Position numbers and translations under genes: made by a program. Below are positions 34,759 to 46,150 of a stretch of DNA of 64,000 bases, one piece after another. Where the stretch lies: NCBI RefSeq assembly GCF_042453785.1, contig NC_091673.1, forward strand, positions 1,495,501-1,559,500, written 5' to 3'. The stretch's first letter is position 1. Every line of letters begins with the position of its first letter. The notes below the pieces were generated by a model. That model was not told where the DNA came from. It saw only the letters and a program-made list of their open reading frames with translations, and ran no database searches. Origin of the DNA: Malus domestica (Eukaryota; Streptophyta; Magnoliopsida; Rosales; Rosaceae).

Positions 34759-35529
34759 TTGGATCCCATCCGGAGGATCCCTACATCTTAGTCATTCATC
34801 GTGTATCGTGTAGTCAGAAATTATTTAATTTTTTTATTTAAAATTAAACACAAATAATATCTGACAAAAACTGACTGCACGATATACGATAAACAGCTAA
34901 CATATGAAGATCAACAAAGTGGATCCCAAGAGGATCCCTTTCCTTTTCCCCCAAATTTGTTTTAAAATGCTTAAAAAAATATGGTATGTACACCCTTGTA
35001 TTTTAATCTCAACCGACCCCACATACCCTTCCAGTTAATGTGAGAGTGCCACCTAATCAAACCCCACCCGCACACTAAATGTCAGAGCCGTTCTAGTCAG
35101 GCAATCCTACCGAATATCATCACATGAAGGTGATAGGTTTGTGAACTTGCAAGAAGAACAAGGAAACGACAGTTTAACAGCAACATTAAGCCTACCTACT
35201 TAATTGCCACCTTGAACGCATTATGTCAGAAAATACAGACTGCCCCAGCTACAACAATCGTTTTAATCACGAAAAAAAGAACTACCATTGATTAATGCAA
35301 CCGAACCAAATCAAAGTTTCATCTAATGCACACTGAAGGAAATGAAAGAAACAAAACATTACAACCAAGCTGTAATTTATTCGAAAAACAAAAACTTGAC
35401 GGAAAAAAACAGGTTGCAGCCAGAAACGATGACTCTGCAACTAATGAACAAAGACACCAAATAACTCAAACAAAAGCTAGACAAACCACAAATTGCTCTC
35501 CTTTTTTCCCCGTTAACTGAGAAATTAAT
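34759..35529. other. Spacer and 3' region of the DUF7054 gene
   Basis: It contains an inverted pair of GGATCC-containing segments (about 34760-34940), possibly another small MITE. The 3' UTR of the minus-strand gene should lie towards 35529. The plus-strand ORF at 35326-35520 is unsupported. Confidence 0.4.
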
Positions 35530-36218
35530 TTAGTGGGAAGAGACCTTGAGATTGAGGGACTTATTGATCCATGCCTTCCAGCTCCCACTACCCTTGCGAG
35601 TAATTGCAGCTGCTGGTATCTCATCCTTCTCCATCTTCACTGGCTGAGGCTTCTTGCACAGCATAAAGTTACGAGCTCCTTGCGCTCCGATTGTGTCCCA
35701 CAGGCTCAGAGCTGCAATCAAATTTACAAACGCGACCAGAATTCAATCACGGAGAATCACGTTGAAAAAGAATGCATAAACACAGAACCAATTTCAACTA
35801 AGAACACCGTGATACTATTCAATTTCATAAATTTATGTCAATACTGAGATACGGGTTTTGAAATTGGAATGGTAAGAAATAAAGGGTAAGATTCAATTCT
35901 TAAAATTGGGTTGACATGAATCAAGAACAGGAATTTTTAAGTGATTAGATTGGTGAATTCAAAAGTGATTAAGGATTGGTTACCTTCAGGTCCTACGGCG
36001 GGGCAGTAGAGCAGGAAGTCATTGAGATCGGAGCCGAGAACCGGGAAGCGGCCCTCACGCGCATAGGATTTCAAGGCGGTGTCCATGACCGCGGCGATGA
36101 CCTCCTGCTCATTGACAACAAAGCGGATCGGGCCGGCACTGCCGAGCACAGTGATGCTGATCAAGAGCCTGTTGCCCTTGGCGGTGCTCTGGTTCTTCTT
36201 CTGCTTGTACAGCAACAT
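35530..36218 (-). CDS. DUF7054-type small protein (At4g22758-like)
   Basis: Two exons, 36218-35984 and 35711-35530, joined in phase 1 (GAAG/GTAACC...TTGCAG/CTCTG), total 417 nt, 138 residues. The domain fills the first 100 residues: NRLLISITVLGSAGPIRFVV, then VIAAVMDTALKSYAREGRFP, VLGSDLNDFLLYCP and, across the junction, ALSLWDTIGAQGARNFMLCK. It ends in a basic, Trp-containing tail (GSGSWKAWINKSLNLK). This matches the plant DUF7054 family, a ubiquitin-like-fold domain of unknown role by my recollection. The start is the ATG at 36218, in front of a Lys-rich stretch (MLLYKQKKNQS). It looks intact. Its leader carries the ORF at 36468-36617. Confidence 0.8.
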
Positions 36219-36467
36219 CTTGGTCGTTTCGTAATCAAAATCAAATCAATCAATCGAACAGCAAAAAGCCAGCCAACAGAAAATCTAAATTTGTTTTTTT
36301 TTTTCTTTCAGAGTTCCCTCTTTCCCAACAAGTTACTGATTCAATTCAACAAAATAATCAAAAAATCGACGGACGGCGGCGACGATTAGTGAAAATCCGG
36401 GTGCGATAATCGAAAACGGACGATGAGAAAGAGGAAGATAGAGGGAGAGAGAGCTCTGGACGTAGAT

Positions 36468-36617
36468 TTACGGGTCGACGCCGAGGCAGCGGTAGTACCA
36501 GCCTTCCTTGCAGGAGCCGAAAGCGAATGCGGACGCGGCTGAGATCGGGAGAATAGCGCTCGCCCTTGATTGTTTCAGGGAGCGCATGAAATTACTGCCG
36601 CTTAAGATTTCTACCAT
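36468..36617 (-). CDS. 49-codon ORF in the leader of the DUF7054 gene
   Basis: ATG at 36617 (complement), stop at 36470-36468. The product begins MVEILSGSNFMRSLKQSRAS, continues through a small-residue hydrophobic stretch (ILPISAASAFAFGS) and ends CKEGWYYRCLGVDP. It lies about 250 bases upstream of the main ATG on the same strand. The composition looks like a real peptide, with a possible membrane segment and two Cys. The stop lies within CCCGTAAAT, a possible splice donor, so it might instead be the first exon of a longer product. Not a family I can name. Confidence 0.45.
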   Translation of the reverse strand: MVEILSGSNFMRSLKQSRASAILPISAASAFAFGSCKEGWYYRCLGVDP

Positions 36618-36999
36618 CAACAACTTGCTTGCTTCGAATCGTGATGAAGTTTTGAGAAAGGGAAGAACACCGTGAGTTTCTGGAGAGGATCAATCGGAAC
36701 AGAAACAGGAAATCCGATCGAAAGGGGGAAGAAAATTGGGAATTTAGGGTTAGGGTTTCGCGGCGGCTCTCTCTCGAATCAAATCCTCTGTTTCGCTTTG
36801 AGTTTTTTGAGATGAAATTATGCGAAGAGGAGCCCCCTGCTTTTATATTGCTTATTTCGTTCTGGAAATGTTAGGGCCGGTTGGGGTAAATTTCACTGCC
36901 ACCAACTTCCCCTGATTTACCGCTTCCTCCTCTTCTGGTTGGCGCGTCTTCGTACCTGTCAGTTTTTCACTGCTGTTAATTAGTAAAAGTATATACCCT
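36618..36999 (-). promoter_or_regulatory. Promoter region of the DUF7054 gene
   Basis: It includes AAACCCTAACCCTAAA-type telo-box words on the minus strand (about 36738-36760), common in promoters of growth-related plant genes. AT-rich beyond about 36840. Confidence 0.45.
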
Positions 37000-38572
37000 T
37001 CAAGGATAAATTTTTAATTGTGACATAGTGGTATAACGTGTTTTTATATAAGTGGTGAAAAATTTTATTTTTTAAGTTACTAATTTTTTAACACACATAT
37101 CTCATCATTTGTATAGTGACACGTAATGTATCATCTCGTTGCTGATCACACTAAAAAATCTCTCCCATTCAAGATCGATATTAAAAAGAGGTGAAATATA
37201 AATTTCATCTCAATTATTAAATATCAAAGACATTTATCGATTTATTTTAAAATTTTTGTCACAACCCAGCTTGGATTTCAAAATTTTGAATTTTTTTGAA
37301 AATTATTTATTTAATTTAGACTAAAACTGATGAATTGATAATCCATTTTATGACAAATTTCATAATTTTCATCAACAATTGATGTTTGATATATTATGGA
37401 TATTTTCATAAATTTATATGTTGACATTTTAAACACTATTTTGAACCAACCAACATGTATCGGCTTTTCACTCCGCTTCATTAGGAGAATCAGTTTAGTT
37501 CTAAAAATAAAAACTGCGTTTGTTGGTCTAATTAGAGAGAAATTCCTGGATCTGGTATTTGTATAGGAAAATGACATTATTATATATTCCTATAGAAAAA
37601 TGCTTACTTTTGAATGCCGGAAAACCCGCCAGCGTGCCTTGGTTGGTAAGAGAGAGAGGGATGCTGATTTGTTGTGTTTAATACTAATTTGTTTGGGACA
37701 TTAGGTGGGACGGGCTGTTACATTTGACATAAAAAGCATAATCTCGTCGGATCATGTGTCTTTGGCTTTTGTGTTAATATTGGTCGAGTTAAGATTTTAT
37801 ACAGTGAAGTTATAGTGAATCGGATTCTATCGTGCTCTTATGTATTAAAATTGGTCTTGTGAATTTTTTTTATTGTTGTTGATGATTTAGCTTGTTTTGA
37901 TTTGTCATGCAGTTTGGATCCAGTATTTTCTTCAGCAAGTTCTTCCTAATCGTCGATTACTAGTTGCAAATATAGCTGGGTCTTGTGGCATGAGGATATT
38001 CCTGTGTAATATTTTCTCTTCTATCGAGCTTATGCCTCGTTGTTAATAAAAAAAAGCATAATCTGTTTCGACCCCAACTAAATAAAGACTTAACATGATC
38101 AAGTGGCATTTGTTTTAGAGTGAAATTTAGGTGTACAAAATCTTTGTTTCTGGTCATTTGGTGATCAATAATTTAGAGTAATCCATTGTTGAGTCTAATA
38201 TTAAAGGTAGAGATCGAAACACTAAAAACACATTCAATTATCCAAGATGAGTGATCATGTACTTTATGATTGTCTGATGACTATTTAAACTTTTTTTATC
38301 AGTGTGTAATTTTTGGTAAATGGTGTATTTTTTTAAGTGTTTCTCTCGTGACAATAAACAAAATAAATAAATATAAGATTGGACTCAGATTATTTAGCCA
38401 TTTGTTAGCTTGGAAGTTGGCTGGTCAAGTTCAAGAGCATAATCCAGTCATCTCAGCCAAAAAGTAGATGCTTAAAATTTTCTTCTCAATTTTTTTTCCA
38501 ACTAATAGCCTGTGATATCTATGGTGCGTGGCAGACCAAAGGACATAAAGCTAAAAAGGATCCATGAAATTT
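37000..38572. other. Gene-free spacer with one MITE relic
   Basis: A palindromic MITE at about 37005-37165 (CACTAAAAAATCTCTCC at right) is related to the one near 22060. Nothing else was recognised. Confidence 0.5.
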
Positions 38573-38792
38573 GGACTTGGATTGTCTGCCCTCCCATTTC
38601 GGTGCCCTCCCCGTGCCCTCCTGTTTTGTGTGGTCACGGTTAAGCCACGTTAATATTTTATATTATTTTTTTATAAAAATAATAAAACAAAAAAAAATAG
38701 TAATATAAAATGTTGACGTGGCTTAACCGTGACCACAAAAACAGGAGGGCACGGGGAGGGCACCACAATTAGAGGGCAGACAATCCAAGTCC
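38573..38792. mobile_element. Mutator-type MITE, family B, copy 1
   Basis: A 220-bp, almost perfect hairpin with ends GGACTTGGATTGTCTGCCCT and an interior GTGGTCACGGTTAAGCCACG repeated in inverse. Flanked by the 9-bp duplication ATGAAATTT (38564-38572 and 38793-38801). Best preserved of five copies in the window. Confidence 0.9.
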
Positions 38793-38801
38793 ATGAAATT
38801 T

Positions 38802-40410
38802 CAGAGTTTTTGGGTCCCTTTTGAAGGAATCCAGATATTTTTTAAATTGCTGTCGTTGGAGTTGATGGACCTGAAGATTCGGTTCACTCATTGTAAATCG
38901 TAAGGTCCTCACTAGTCTCATTCTACTAGCCCACCTCATATAAGCAAAAAATTTAGATCTCTCTCTTCAATGGTTCAAAATTCTCGGCCTAAACGTCGTG
39001 ATACATAAAGGATCTGAATTCCTTTGAAGTAGAGTAATCACAAAAGCAAGTAAAGCATATTCTATGCATATTGGTAGTGCGTGCATTTGGATGCATGGAT
39101 TAAGGAAGTAAACGCATTGATCATGCCACAAAATTGCATTGAGTTGAGATTATATATATGCGTATATGAAACATAACTGAGGTAGGATAGATGTGAGGTA
39201 GGATGGATTTGATCAGATATTTCCTCGACGTTGCTAAAACGGCGACATCACAACATAAGATAATTTAAAGGCACCGTGGATGTGCATACAACATAGTAAA
39301 TTAGTAAATAGCATACCGTATACGTGGTCCCTCTGAGGAAGAGAATGCATGCATGGGTTAACATCTCGACTTTTTCCACACGTCTTGAACAATTTCCACG
39401 TGACTCTTCAGACTTCAAAGTATAATGAAGCCAACCTTTTTCCACTCTAGTTCGAAACTCCTTTATTTATATTAAGTTAGTTGATCAGAGTAACGACATA
39501 TTCATTTGAAATCTAATTTGAACCCTCCTCATGCAAATTAGAGTCTCAATTAGAAATGCTTTTTCAGATAACACTTTTTGCTTATTAGCGTTTTTTCTTT
39601 TAAGTGTTTCTTCTTTTGGAAGCATGTCGAAAGTTTTAATAAAACTACTTATGGACTTGAAGTGCTTTCTAAAAGACATATCTAATGTGATGTGTTGTGA
39701 GTATGAATCCCACATGAAGATTCTCCCTATTACAAATTTGTTTTACGGTTGGAATCCCATCTTTTTGCAAGCTAAACCCTACAATAATTATGAAGGTTTT
39801 CTTTTCAGGCTAAACCCCAACTTTCATCGATTACCCATTTTCCTTGTACTAATTAAGAAGGCTTTCTTTTTAATTTAACAATTTCCGGTGATGACATAAT
39901 TCTTTATTCTATATGTGACTGTAACAAAACTTGAGTGTACAACGAACCACTCTATTTCTTAATACAAAACTGCAACTTGAGAAGGGTCGTGTGATCCCTT
40001 TAAGCCTATATTGTTTCCCCCAACCGAGCCGACCCAGGCCCGTGATCCAATTGAAAAGGTGGATGGGTCAATCCAAACCCAAGTGTACACAAAACCATAG
40101 CCCGGTCCTATCCAAAACCCAATAGTGCCTCACATAAATTAGGGGTGGCAAAGCGACAAGGGCGGCGGACCACTTCCATCCCTAAAGTCGATTGAGTGGT
40201 GATCGGTTATTGTGTGGTCTTTCTGTGAATGGTTGCCCTATTGACATTTGCACCACTTCCTTGCCCTTCAAAAAGTGACCGTCTTATCATTTTATATACC
40301 TGAGTTCCTCAGCCCACATTTTTTCCATTCCATGCATCCTCCTACATATCTAATAATCCAGAACTAGAAAAACCAGAAAGTTATTATCGTTATTGTTTCG
40401 ATAAATTACG
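38802..40410 (+). other. Spacer and upstream region of the CAR gene
   Basis: Mostly AT-rich with no supported gene. A TATA-like TTATATA at 40292-40298 lies about 115 bases before the CAR ATG and may be its core promoter. The ORFs at 39485-39878 are unsupported. Confidence 0.45.
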
Positions 40411-40923
40411 ATGAACAACATCCTCGGACTTCTCAGGCTTCGTATCAAGCGAGGAGTCAACCTTGCCATCCGCGACGTCAAGACGAGTGATCCCTACCTG
40501 ACGCTCACCATGGGATCGCAGAAACTGAAGACGAAAGTGATAAAAAGGAACTGCAACCCTGAGTGGAACGAGGAGCTGACGCTTTCGATCACCAACTTGG
40601 AAGAACCGATCCATCTACAAGTGTACGACAAAGACACGTTAACCGTGGACGACAAGATGGGTGATGCAGACATAGACATCAAACCCTACGTCGAGTGTCT
40701 GAAGATGGGGTTAGACGCGGACGCCCTCCCGAAGGGCTGCGCCCTCAAGAAAGTTCAGCCCAACAGGACCAACTGCCTCTCCACCGAGAGCTGTTGCGTT
40801 TGGGAAAATGGCAAGATTGTTCAGGACATGATTCTCAAACTGCGAAACGTCGAGTGTGGCGAAATCGTGCTGCAGATTGAGTGGATCAACCTTCCTGGTT
40901 CTAAAGGTTTAGCAGGAGTCTAG
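40411..40923 (+). CDS. CAR: CAR-type C2-domain protein, intronless
   Basis: CAR (C2-domain ABA-related) proteins bind phospholipids with Ca2+ and bring PYR/PYL ABA receptors to the membrane. The 170-residue ORF is a single C2 domain in family layout: GLLRLRIKRGVNLAIRDVKT, SDPYLTL, KTKVIKRNCNPEWNEELTLS, LQVYDKDTLTVDDKMGDADI and a C-terminal GEIVLQIEWINLP. Likely Ca2+ ligands are present: D22 and D27 in loop 1, D73, D75 and D80 or D81 in loop 3. The length fits the family. The coding region has no intron, whereas the CAR genes I recall are split, so this may be a retrogene. No poly(A) remnant or target duplication was noticed. Intact. Confidence 0.88.
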   Translation: MNNILGLLRLRIKRGVNLAIRDVKTSDPYLTLTMGSQKLKTKVIKRNCNPEWNEELTLSITNLEEPIHLQVYDKDTLTVDDKMGDADIDIKPYVECLKMGLDADALPKGCALKKVQPNRTNCLSTESCCVWENGKIVQDMILKLRNVECGEIVLQIEWINLPGSKGLAGV

Positions 40924-41371
40924 GTACAACATAATTTATTTGCTCTCTTGTGTAACTTGTGTTTTCCCTTTGTTTAATGTATTCTCTTCCATGTGAAATT
41001 ATATGAATCATGTAACTAAAATAATTTTTCTTTTTGTGTGGACAAATGAGGAAAATGTTACAAGGATTTTGGAACTGGTCAAATCTTTTATTAAGCCATA
41101 TGAGCACCTTCCATTGAATTTTTAAGCTGCAAACTAAAAAAACCGAAGAAAAATTATTGGCAAGGACCAAATTCTGGCCTCAATTATCACAATTTTCCAA
41201 TGGCTCAAACGTTTCTGAAACGTCTAGCATGAATTTTAAGAAGCTTATGATGAGGCCAAACTGCCACAACATGAAAAGTTTTATGATGAGAGATTCAACG
41301 GTTTGTTTGGTTCAATTTGTTTTAACTCGTTGTGGTTCACATTCAACTAGTTAAGAATTGTGAATTGAGCC
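40924..41371. other. CAR 3' region
   Basis: Probable 3' UTR followed by AT-rich spacer up to the copia fossil. No feature recognised. Confidence 0.45.
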
Positions 41372-41376
41372 ATGTT

Positions 41377-41586
41377 TGTTAGGAATATAATAGAACCTAT
41401 ATGTAATTAAAGGTTTTACTTTACTTAGTTGTTAAGCTAATTGTACCTATTTATATGATATTGTATTCTTTCAGACGGTAAGATCAATTCATTCAATCAA
41501 TACACTTCTCTTTCTAGAATCCTCTCTCTCTCTCTCTCTCTCTCTCTACCTTTATCCTTTCTCTCACAGAATCATAAGCTTCTACA
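41377..41586 (+). repeat. Left LTR of the copia fossil
   Basis: A 210-bp repeat from TGTTAGGAAT to TTCTACA, with a (CT)n tract at about 41524-41550. Confidence 0.88.
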
Positions 41587-44500
41587 TGGTATCAAAGCCG
41601 GTGTCTAACGACCTAGATCCACCGCTTCCGTCTTCTTGAATTTTCTCACCCTTTCTCTTCTCCCAAACAGATCTTATCTGCCTGAACTTCTTCAATTTCT
41701 TAAAATTTCTTCTCCAATCTTGCTTCTCTGATGGCGACTAGTGTGAATTCTGCGGATCCTTCTTCTCCGGCTGGTTCTTCTGGTTCTAATGTCGCGCCCA
41801 ATGCGTCCAATCCGTCTCTTTCTTCGATCACTGTTCAGAATATCACTGGCATGGTTGCAACGAAGCTCACTCGCCACAACTACATCACTTGGCGTAGTCT
41901 CTTTCTTCCTGTTCTAAAACGATTCAAGCTTTTAGGGCTTGTCAATGGAACTGATGTGTGTCCTCCTCCATTTGTGACTGATTCGTCTGGATCTCAAGTT
42001 TCTAATCCCGCATTTGAGACTTGGTGCGATCGTGATCAAATCCTGATGATTTGGATTAATTCAACATTATCTGAAGATCTCCTTCCATTGACGGTTGGCA
42101 TGGACGATTCCAGATCTCTCTGACACTCTCTCGAACGTCGGTTTTCTTGTGCATCTCGTACTCACATTCACAGCCTTCGTTCGAAGATTCAGACTATCCA
42201 AAAAAGAGACTCTTCAATGACTGATTACCTCAACTCTCTTCAGGAAATCTCTGATAAACTTGCCGCGGCTGGCGAACCGATTTCTGACTCAGATCTTGTG
42301 GCCTACATTCTTTCTGGTCTCTCCACTGAGTATGACTCATTTATTGATTCTATTGAAACACGATCCGACTTTGTCAATCCTGATGAGCTGCATGGATTAC
42401 TCCCGAGTAAAGAGATTTCTCTTCAGAAACGCAAAACCAGAGAACCGTCTTCTTCTTCAGCACCGTTTCATGCTTATACGGCTCAACCTGGTTTTTCTGG
42501 TTCCAACAATTTCAGAGGTAATTCCCGTGGTCGATTTCAGAACAAAAATCGCTACAATTCGAATCGCAATTTTGGAGGCAATCGTCATTACAACAACACT
42601 TCTGGCAGTCTTCTTGGTCCTGGTCCTAATTCCAGATCCACATTCTCTGGTCAGCATTTCAACAATTCCTTTTCTGGCCGCTCTCTTCAGTGCCAATTAT
42701 GTCTCAAATTTGGTCATGAAGCTCTCAACTGTGAGAAGCTCATTCAGTTTGCATCTCAAAGATCAAATCATGGACCTCATGTTGGCATGACGGCTGCGTC
42801 TTCTCCTCCACCGAGCTATTGGTTGACTGATAGTGGAGCCTCTCATCATGTGACACCTGATCCATCATCTCTTAATTCTGCAATTCCCTACAATGGCAGT
42901 GATCAGCTGTTTGTTGGTAATGGTAAAGGTCTGTATATTTCTCGTACTGGATCTGCCTTAATTCGTACTTCCAATGCTACATTTAAGCTCAATGATGTGT
43001 TGTTGGTTCCCAAAGCATCCCATAATCTGTTATCAGTTTACAAATTTGTCTATGACAATTGGGCTTCTCTAACTTTTGATCCTTTTGGGTTCTATATCAA
43101 GGACCTAAGAACTGGGAAGATGCTTTTCCAGGGCCTCTGTGAAGGCGGCTTATATCCTTTCTACTGGACTGCATCCAATAAAACCTCAGGAATTGCTCTC
43201 TCGCCTACGGCATTGATGATAGCTAAGGCAGATGTTCATCTCTGGCATAAAAGACTCGGTCACCCATCGAGCTTAGTTTTACATAATGTTGTCCATAAAC
43301 ATCAGCTACCTGTTATTGGTTCTGTCAATTCAGGGTCCATTTGTCCTGATTGTAAGATAGGGAAGGCATCTAGATTACCATTTTCTACTTTGCCTTGTAC
43401 TTCCACTAGGCCTTTTCACTTACTGCATACAGATGTTTGGGGTCATTCTCCCACTCTTTCATGTACTGGTTTCAAGTATTACCTCATTTTGGTAGATGAC
43501 TACACTAAATACAGCTGGCTTTATCCTATGGTTTATAAGTCCGATGTTTACTCCACTTTCAAGACTTTTGTTCTCAAAGTTACAAATTTCTTTTCTTGCA
43601 AGATCCAATGTCTCAGGTCAGATTCAGGGGGTGAGTTCTTAAGCAAGAATTTTCAGACTTTTCTCAATGAACAGGGTATTACACATCAGTTAAGTTGTCC
43701 GCATACACCTGAACAAAACGGCTGTGCAGAAATGAAGCACATGCATGTTGTTGAAATGGGTCGGACTCTTCTCTTTCAGAGTGGAATGGCACCAAAATTC
43801 TGGGTTGAGGCTTTTCAGACGGCTGCCTACATTATAAATAGACTGCCTCCTCAAGCATCTTCTAATAGCCCTTGGGAAAAGCTTTTCAATGTTGTCCCTC
43901 AGTATCACACTCTCAAAGCCTTTGGTTGTGCGTGCTACCCATGGCTGCAGCCCTATTCGTCAACTAAACTTGATCCGAAGAGCAAGTTGTGTGTTTTCCT
44001 CGGCTATAGTCTCAATCATTGTGGCTATCGCTGCTTTGATCCTGTGGCTAACAAAGTGTATATCTCACGGCATGTTACTTTTGATGAACACCTGTTCCCT
44101 TTTAAGCAAGGCTTGTTCTCTGCCTCTACTTTACCCCAGCGTACTTCACCTCTCAGCTCTTCTCCTATTACTGTCACTATTCCTGTTTCCTCTTCAACAA
44201 GCACTTCACCGAGTACTTCACAGCTTACTAGTCCTGCTGGTTCATCACCACATCAAGCCTCTTCTGTACCTGACAGTAATGCGTCCACAACTGCTACTTC
44301 TCATCAGTCCCCTCCCTGTTTGCCATCTGTTACTGTACCTGCCCCTGCTCTACCTAATTCGCACCCTATGATTACGAGAGCAAAGGCTGGAATTCACAAA
44401 CCAAAGGTCTTCACAGCTACAAAACATTCCCTTCCAGCCTCTGTTGATTCTATTGCTTGTCTTCCTTCCACACCTACAACCTTTTTACAAGCTTCAAAAA

Positions 44501-44826
44501 ATCCCAACTGGATGCAAGCTATGAAGGATGAGTTTCAAGCATTGAAATCCACAGACACTTGGGAATTGGTTCCGTTTCAGTCTCATTTGAACTTGGTTGG
44601 TTGCAAGTGGGTCTTTCGACTCAAACATAAACCCGATGGCTCTATTGATCGTCTACTGAAGCCGAGTACAGGTCTATAGCTGATACAGCTGCTGAACTTA
44701 GTTAGGTTTGTCAAGTATTGCAGAATCTTTCCTTTCCTCTTCTCAAAACTCCTGCGATTTTCTGTGATAATAAAAGTGCAATTGCACTGGCCTTCAATCT
44801 TGTATTTCATGCTAGGACAAAGCATG

Positions 44827-44995
44827 AAGGTTTTACTTTACTTAGCTGTTAAGCTAATTGTACCTATTTATATGATATTGTATTCTTTCAGACGGTAAGA
44901 TCAATTCATTCAATCAATACACTTCTCTTTCTAGAATCCTCTATCTCTCTCTCTCTACCTTTATCCTTTCTCTCACAGAATCATAAGCTTCTACA
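44827..44995 (+). repeat. Right terminal repeat of the copia fossil
   Basis: Matches the left LTR over AGGTTTTACTTTACTTAGCT to TTCTACA, with a shorter (CT)n tract. Confidence 0.85.
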
Positions 44996-45000
44996 ATGTT

Positions 45001-46141
45001 TAGCTAGTCTGGTTTTGCTTTTGGAGGTTTTAACTAGGGATCTTTTGATATAGGCGCCTCAGTTTTGAATTTTTTAGATCAAACATCCATGTCTTTTAGT
45101 GATTTGATTAAACATTTTTTTGTCATAATTTTGGTGCTATATGCACATTATATCGTAACAAATTTCCTATAATCTAGCATTTTGATTACACTCTCTTCCT
45201 TCAGAGATAATTGTAAAAAAAAAAAAAAAAAAGTTGGTTAGATTCAATTTATTTTCACAATAATGCTACAATTTAGCAATAATTATCTACGATTTAAGAT
45301 ATTTTCTTTCCAAAATAGTTTAAAATATTTTTAAATCCCACAAAATCAAACGTACCAAAATAAGTTTTTCTTTTAGTATGTTAAGAGAAAATAGGATTGA
45401 GAATAATATAAACGTACCAAAATAAAAATAATGTACCAATATTAACAATATGTATCAAATCAAATGTACCAAAATTGCAAATAAACGTACCAATTAATGA
45501 TTTTTGTAAATTCAAACGTACCAGCAAATAATATATACGTAATGTATTGTAACTAATAATAAATCGTCAACAACTATACTTAAAAAAACAGCAAACAATA
45601 TATATATATAATTTCACAAAAAAATTGAAAAAATTACACGAAGCTTGTATGTTGATAACCAACTATTTGAAAGAAAAACAACCTTTGGAAAAAGAAATAA
45701 TATTAAATGTTTGCATAACACAAAAAAAAAAAAAAAAAAAAAACTGTTATCGAAAAAACATATATGAAAGAAGAGAAAATATAGTTTAATTACTAATATC
45801 TCCACTAAATAAGGAAAATTACATCATGTAGATAAAATGATAAATTCAAAATTTGTTTTAATTTAAAAAAAATATAATAATGACATGTAATTTAGCTTGA
45901 GGTGACTATTGGTCAAAACACTTTAATCAAATTTTAAAAAGGCACATATGTTTAATTTAAATGATATAGAAAAACTGTAGGGGATTCTAATTTTCTCTTT
46001 TAACTATTTTTCCTCAACAAGCAATTGATTTAGACCGGTCTGTTCCGGTTCACCAGTTTCCCCCAAACCCTACGTTTATACCTTTGCTTCTTATGGACTT
46101 GGAGAGAATCATCATCTATAGCACATCTTGAAGAAGGGGCA
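45001..46141. other. AT-rich spacer with CGTACCA words
   Basis: At about 45350-45540 the word (A)CGTACCAA recurs several times at irregular spacing, like the GGTAC arrays at 48820-49150 and 53830-54070. Homopolymer A runs lie at 45216-45232 and 45721-45742. No gene. Confidence 0.45.
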
Positions 46142-46150
46142 TTGCCTTAA

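Larger units (their letters stand above)
41377..44995 (+). mobile_element. Ty1/copia LTR retrotransposon fossil, broken
   Basis: Bounded by related terminal repeats with TG...CA ends and the 5-bp target duplication ATGTT (41372-41376 and 44996-45000). The primer-binding site TGGTATCAAAGCC follows the left LTR and fits initiator tRNA-Met. Parts in order: gag, with a CCHC zinc knuckle (CQLCLKFGHEALNC) near its end; aspartic protease (LTDSGASHH); integrase (HKRLGHPS...CPDCKIGKA; DDYTKYSWLYP); and part of reverse transcriptase. This order (integrase before RT) defines Ty1/copia; short LTRs of about 210 bp suggest an Ale/Retrofit-type lineage. It is broken, with roughly three breaks, and cannot be autonomous. 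The LTRs are still similar, so it is of fairly recent age, but older than the two elements at 7.7 and 59.8 kb. Confidence 0.92.

Noticed and set aside
43889-44371. Leu-rich ORF in the copia fossil
   Set aside because: Shadow frame of the element's own coding region.
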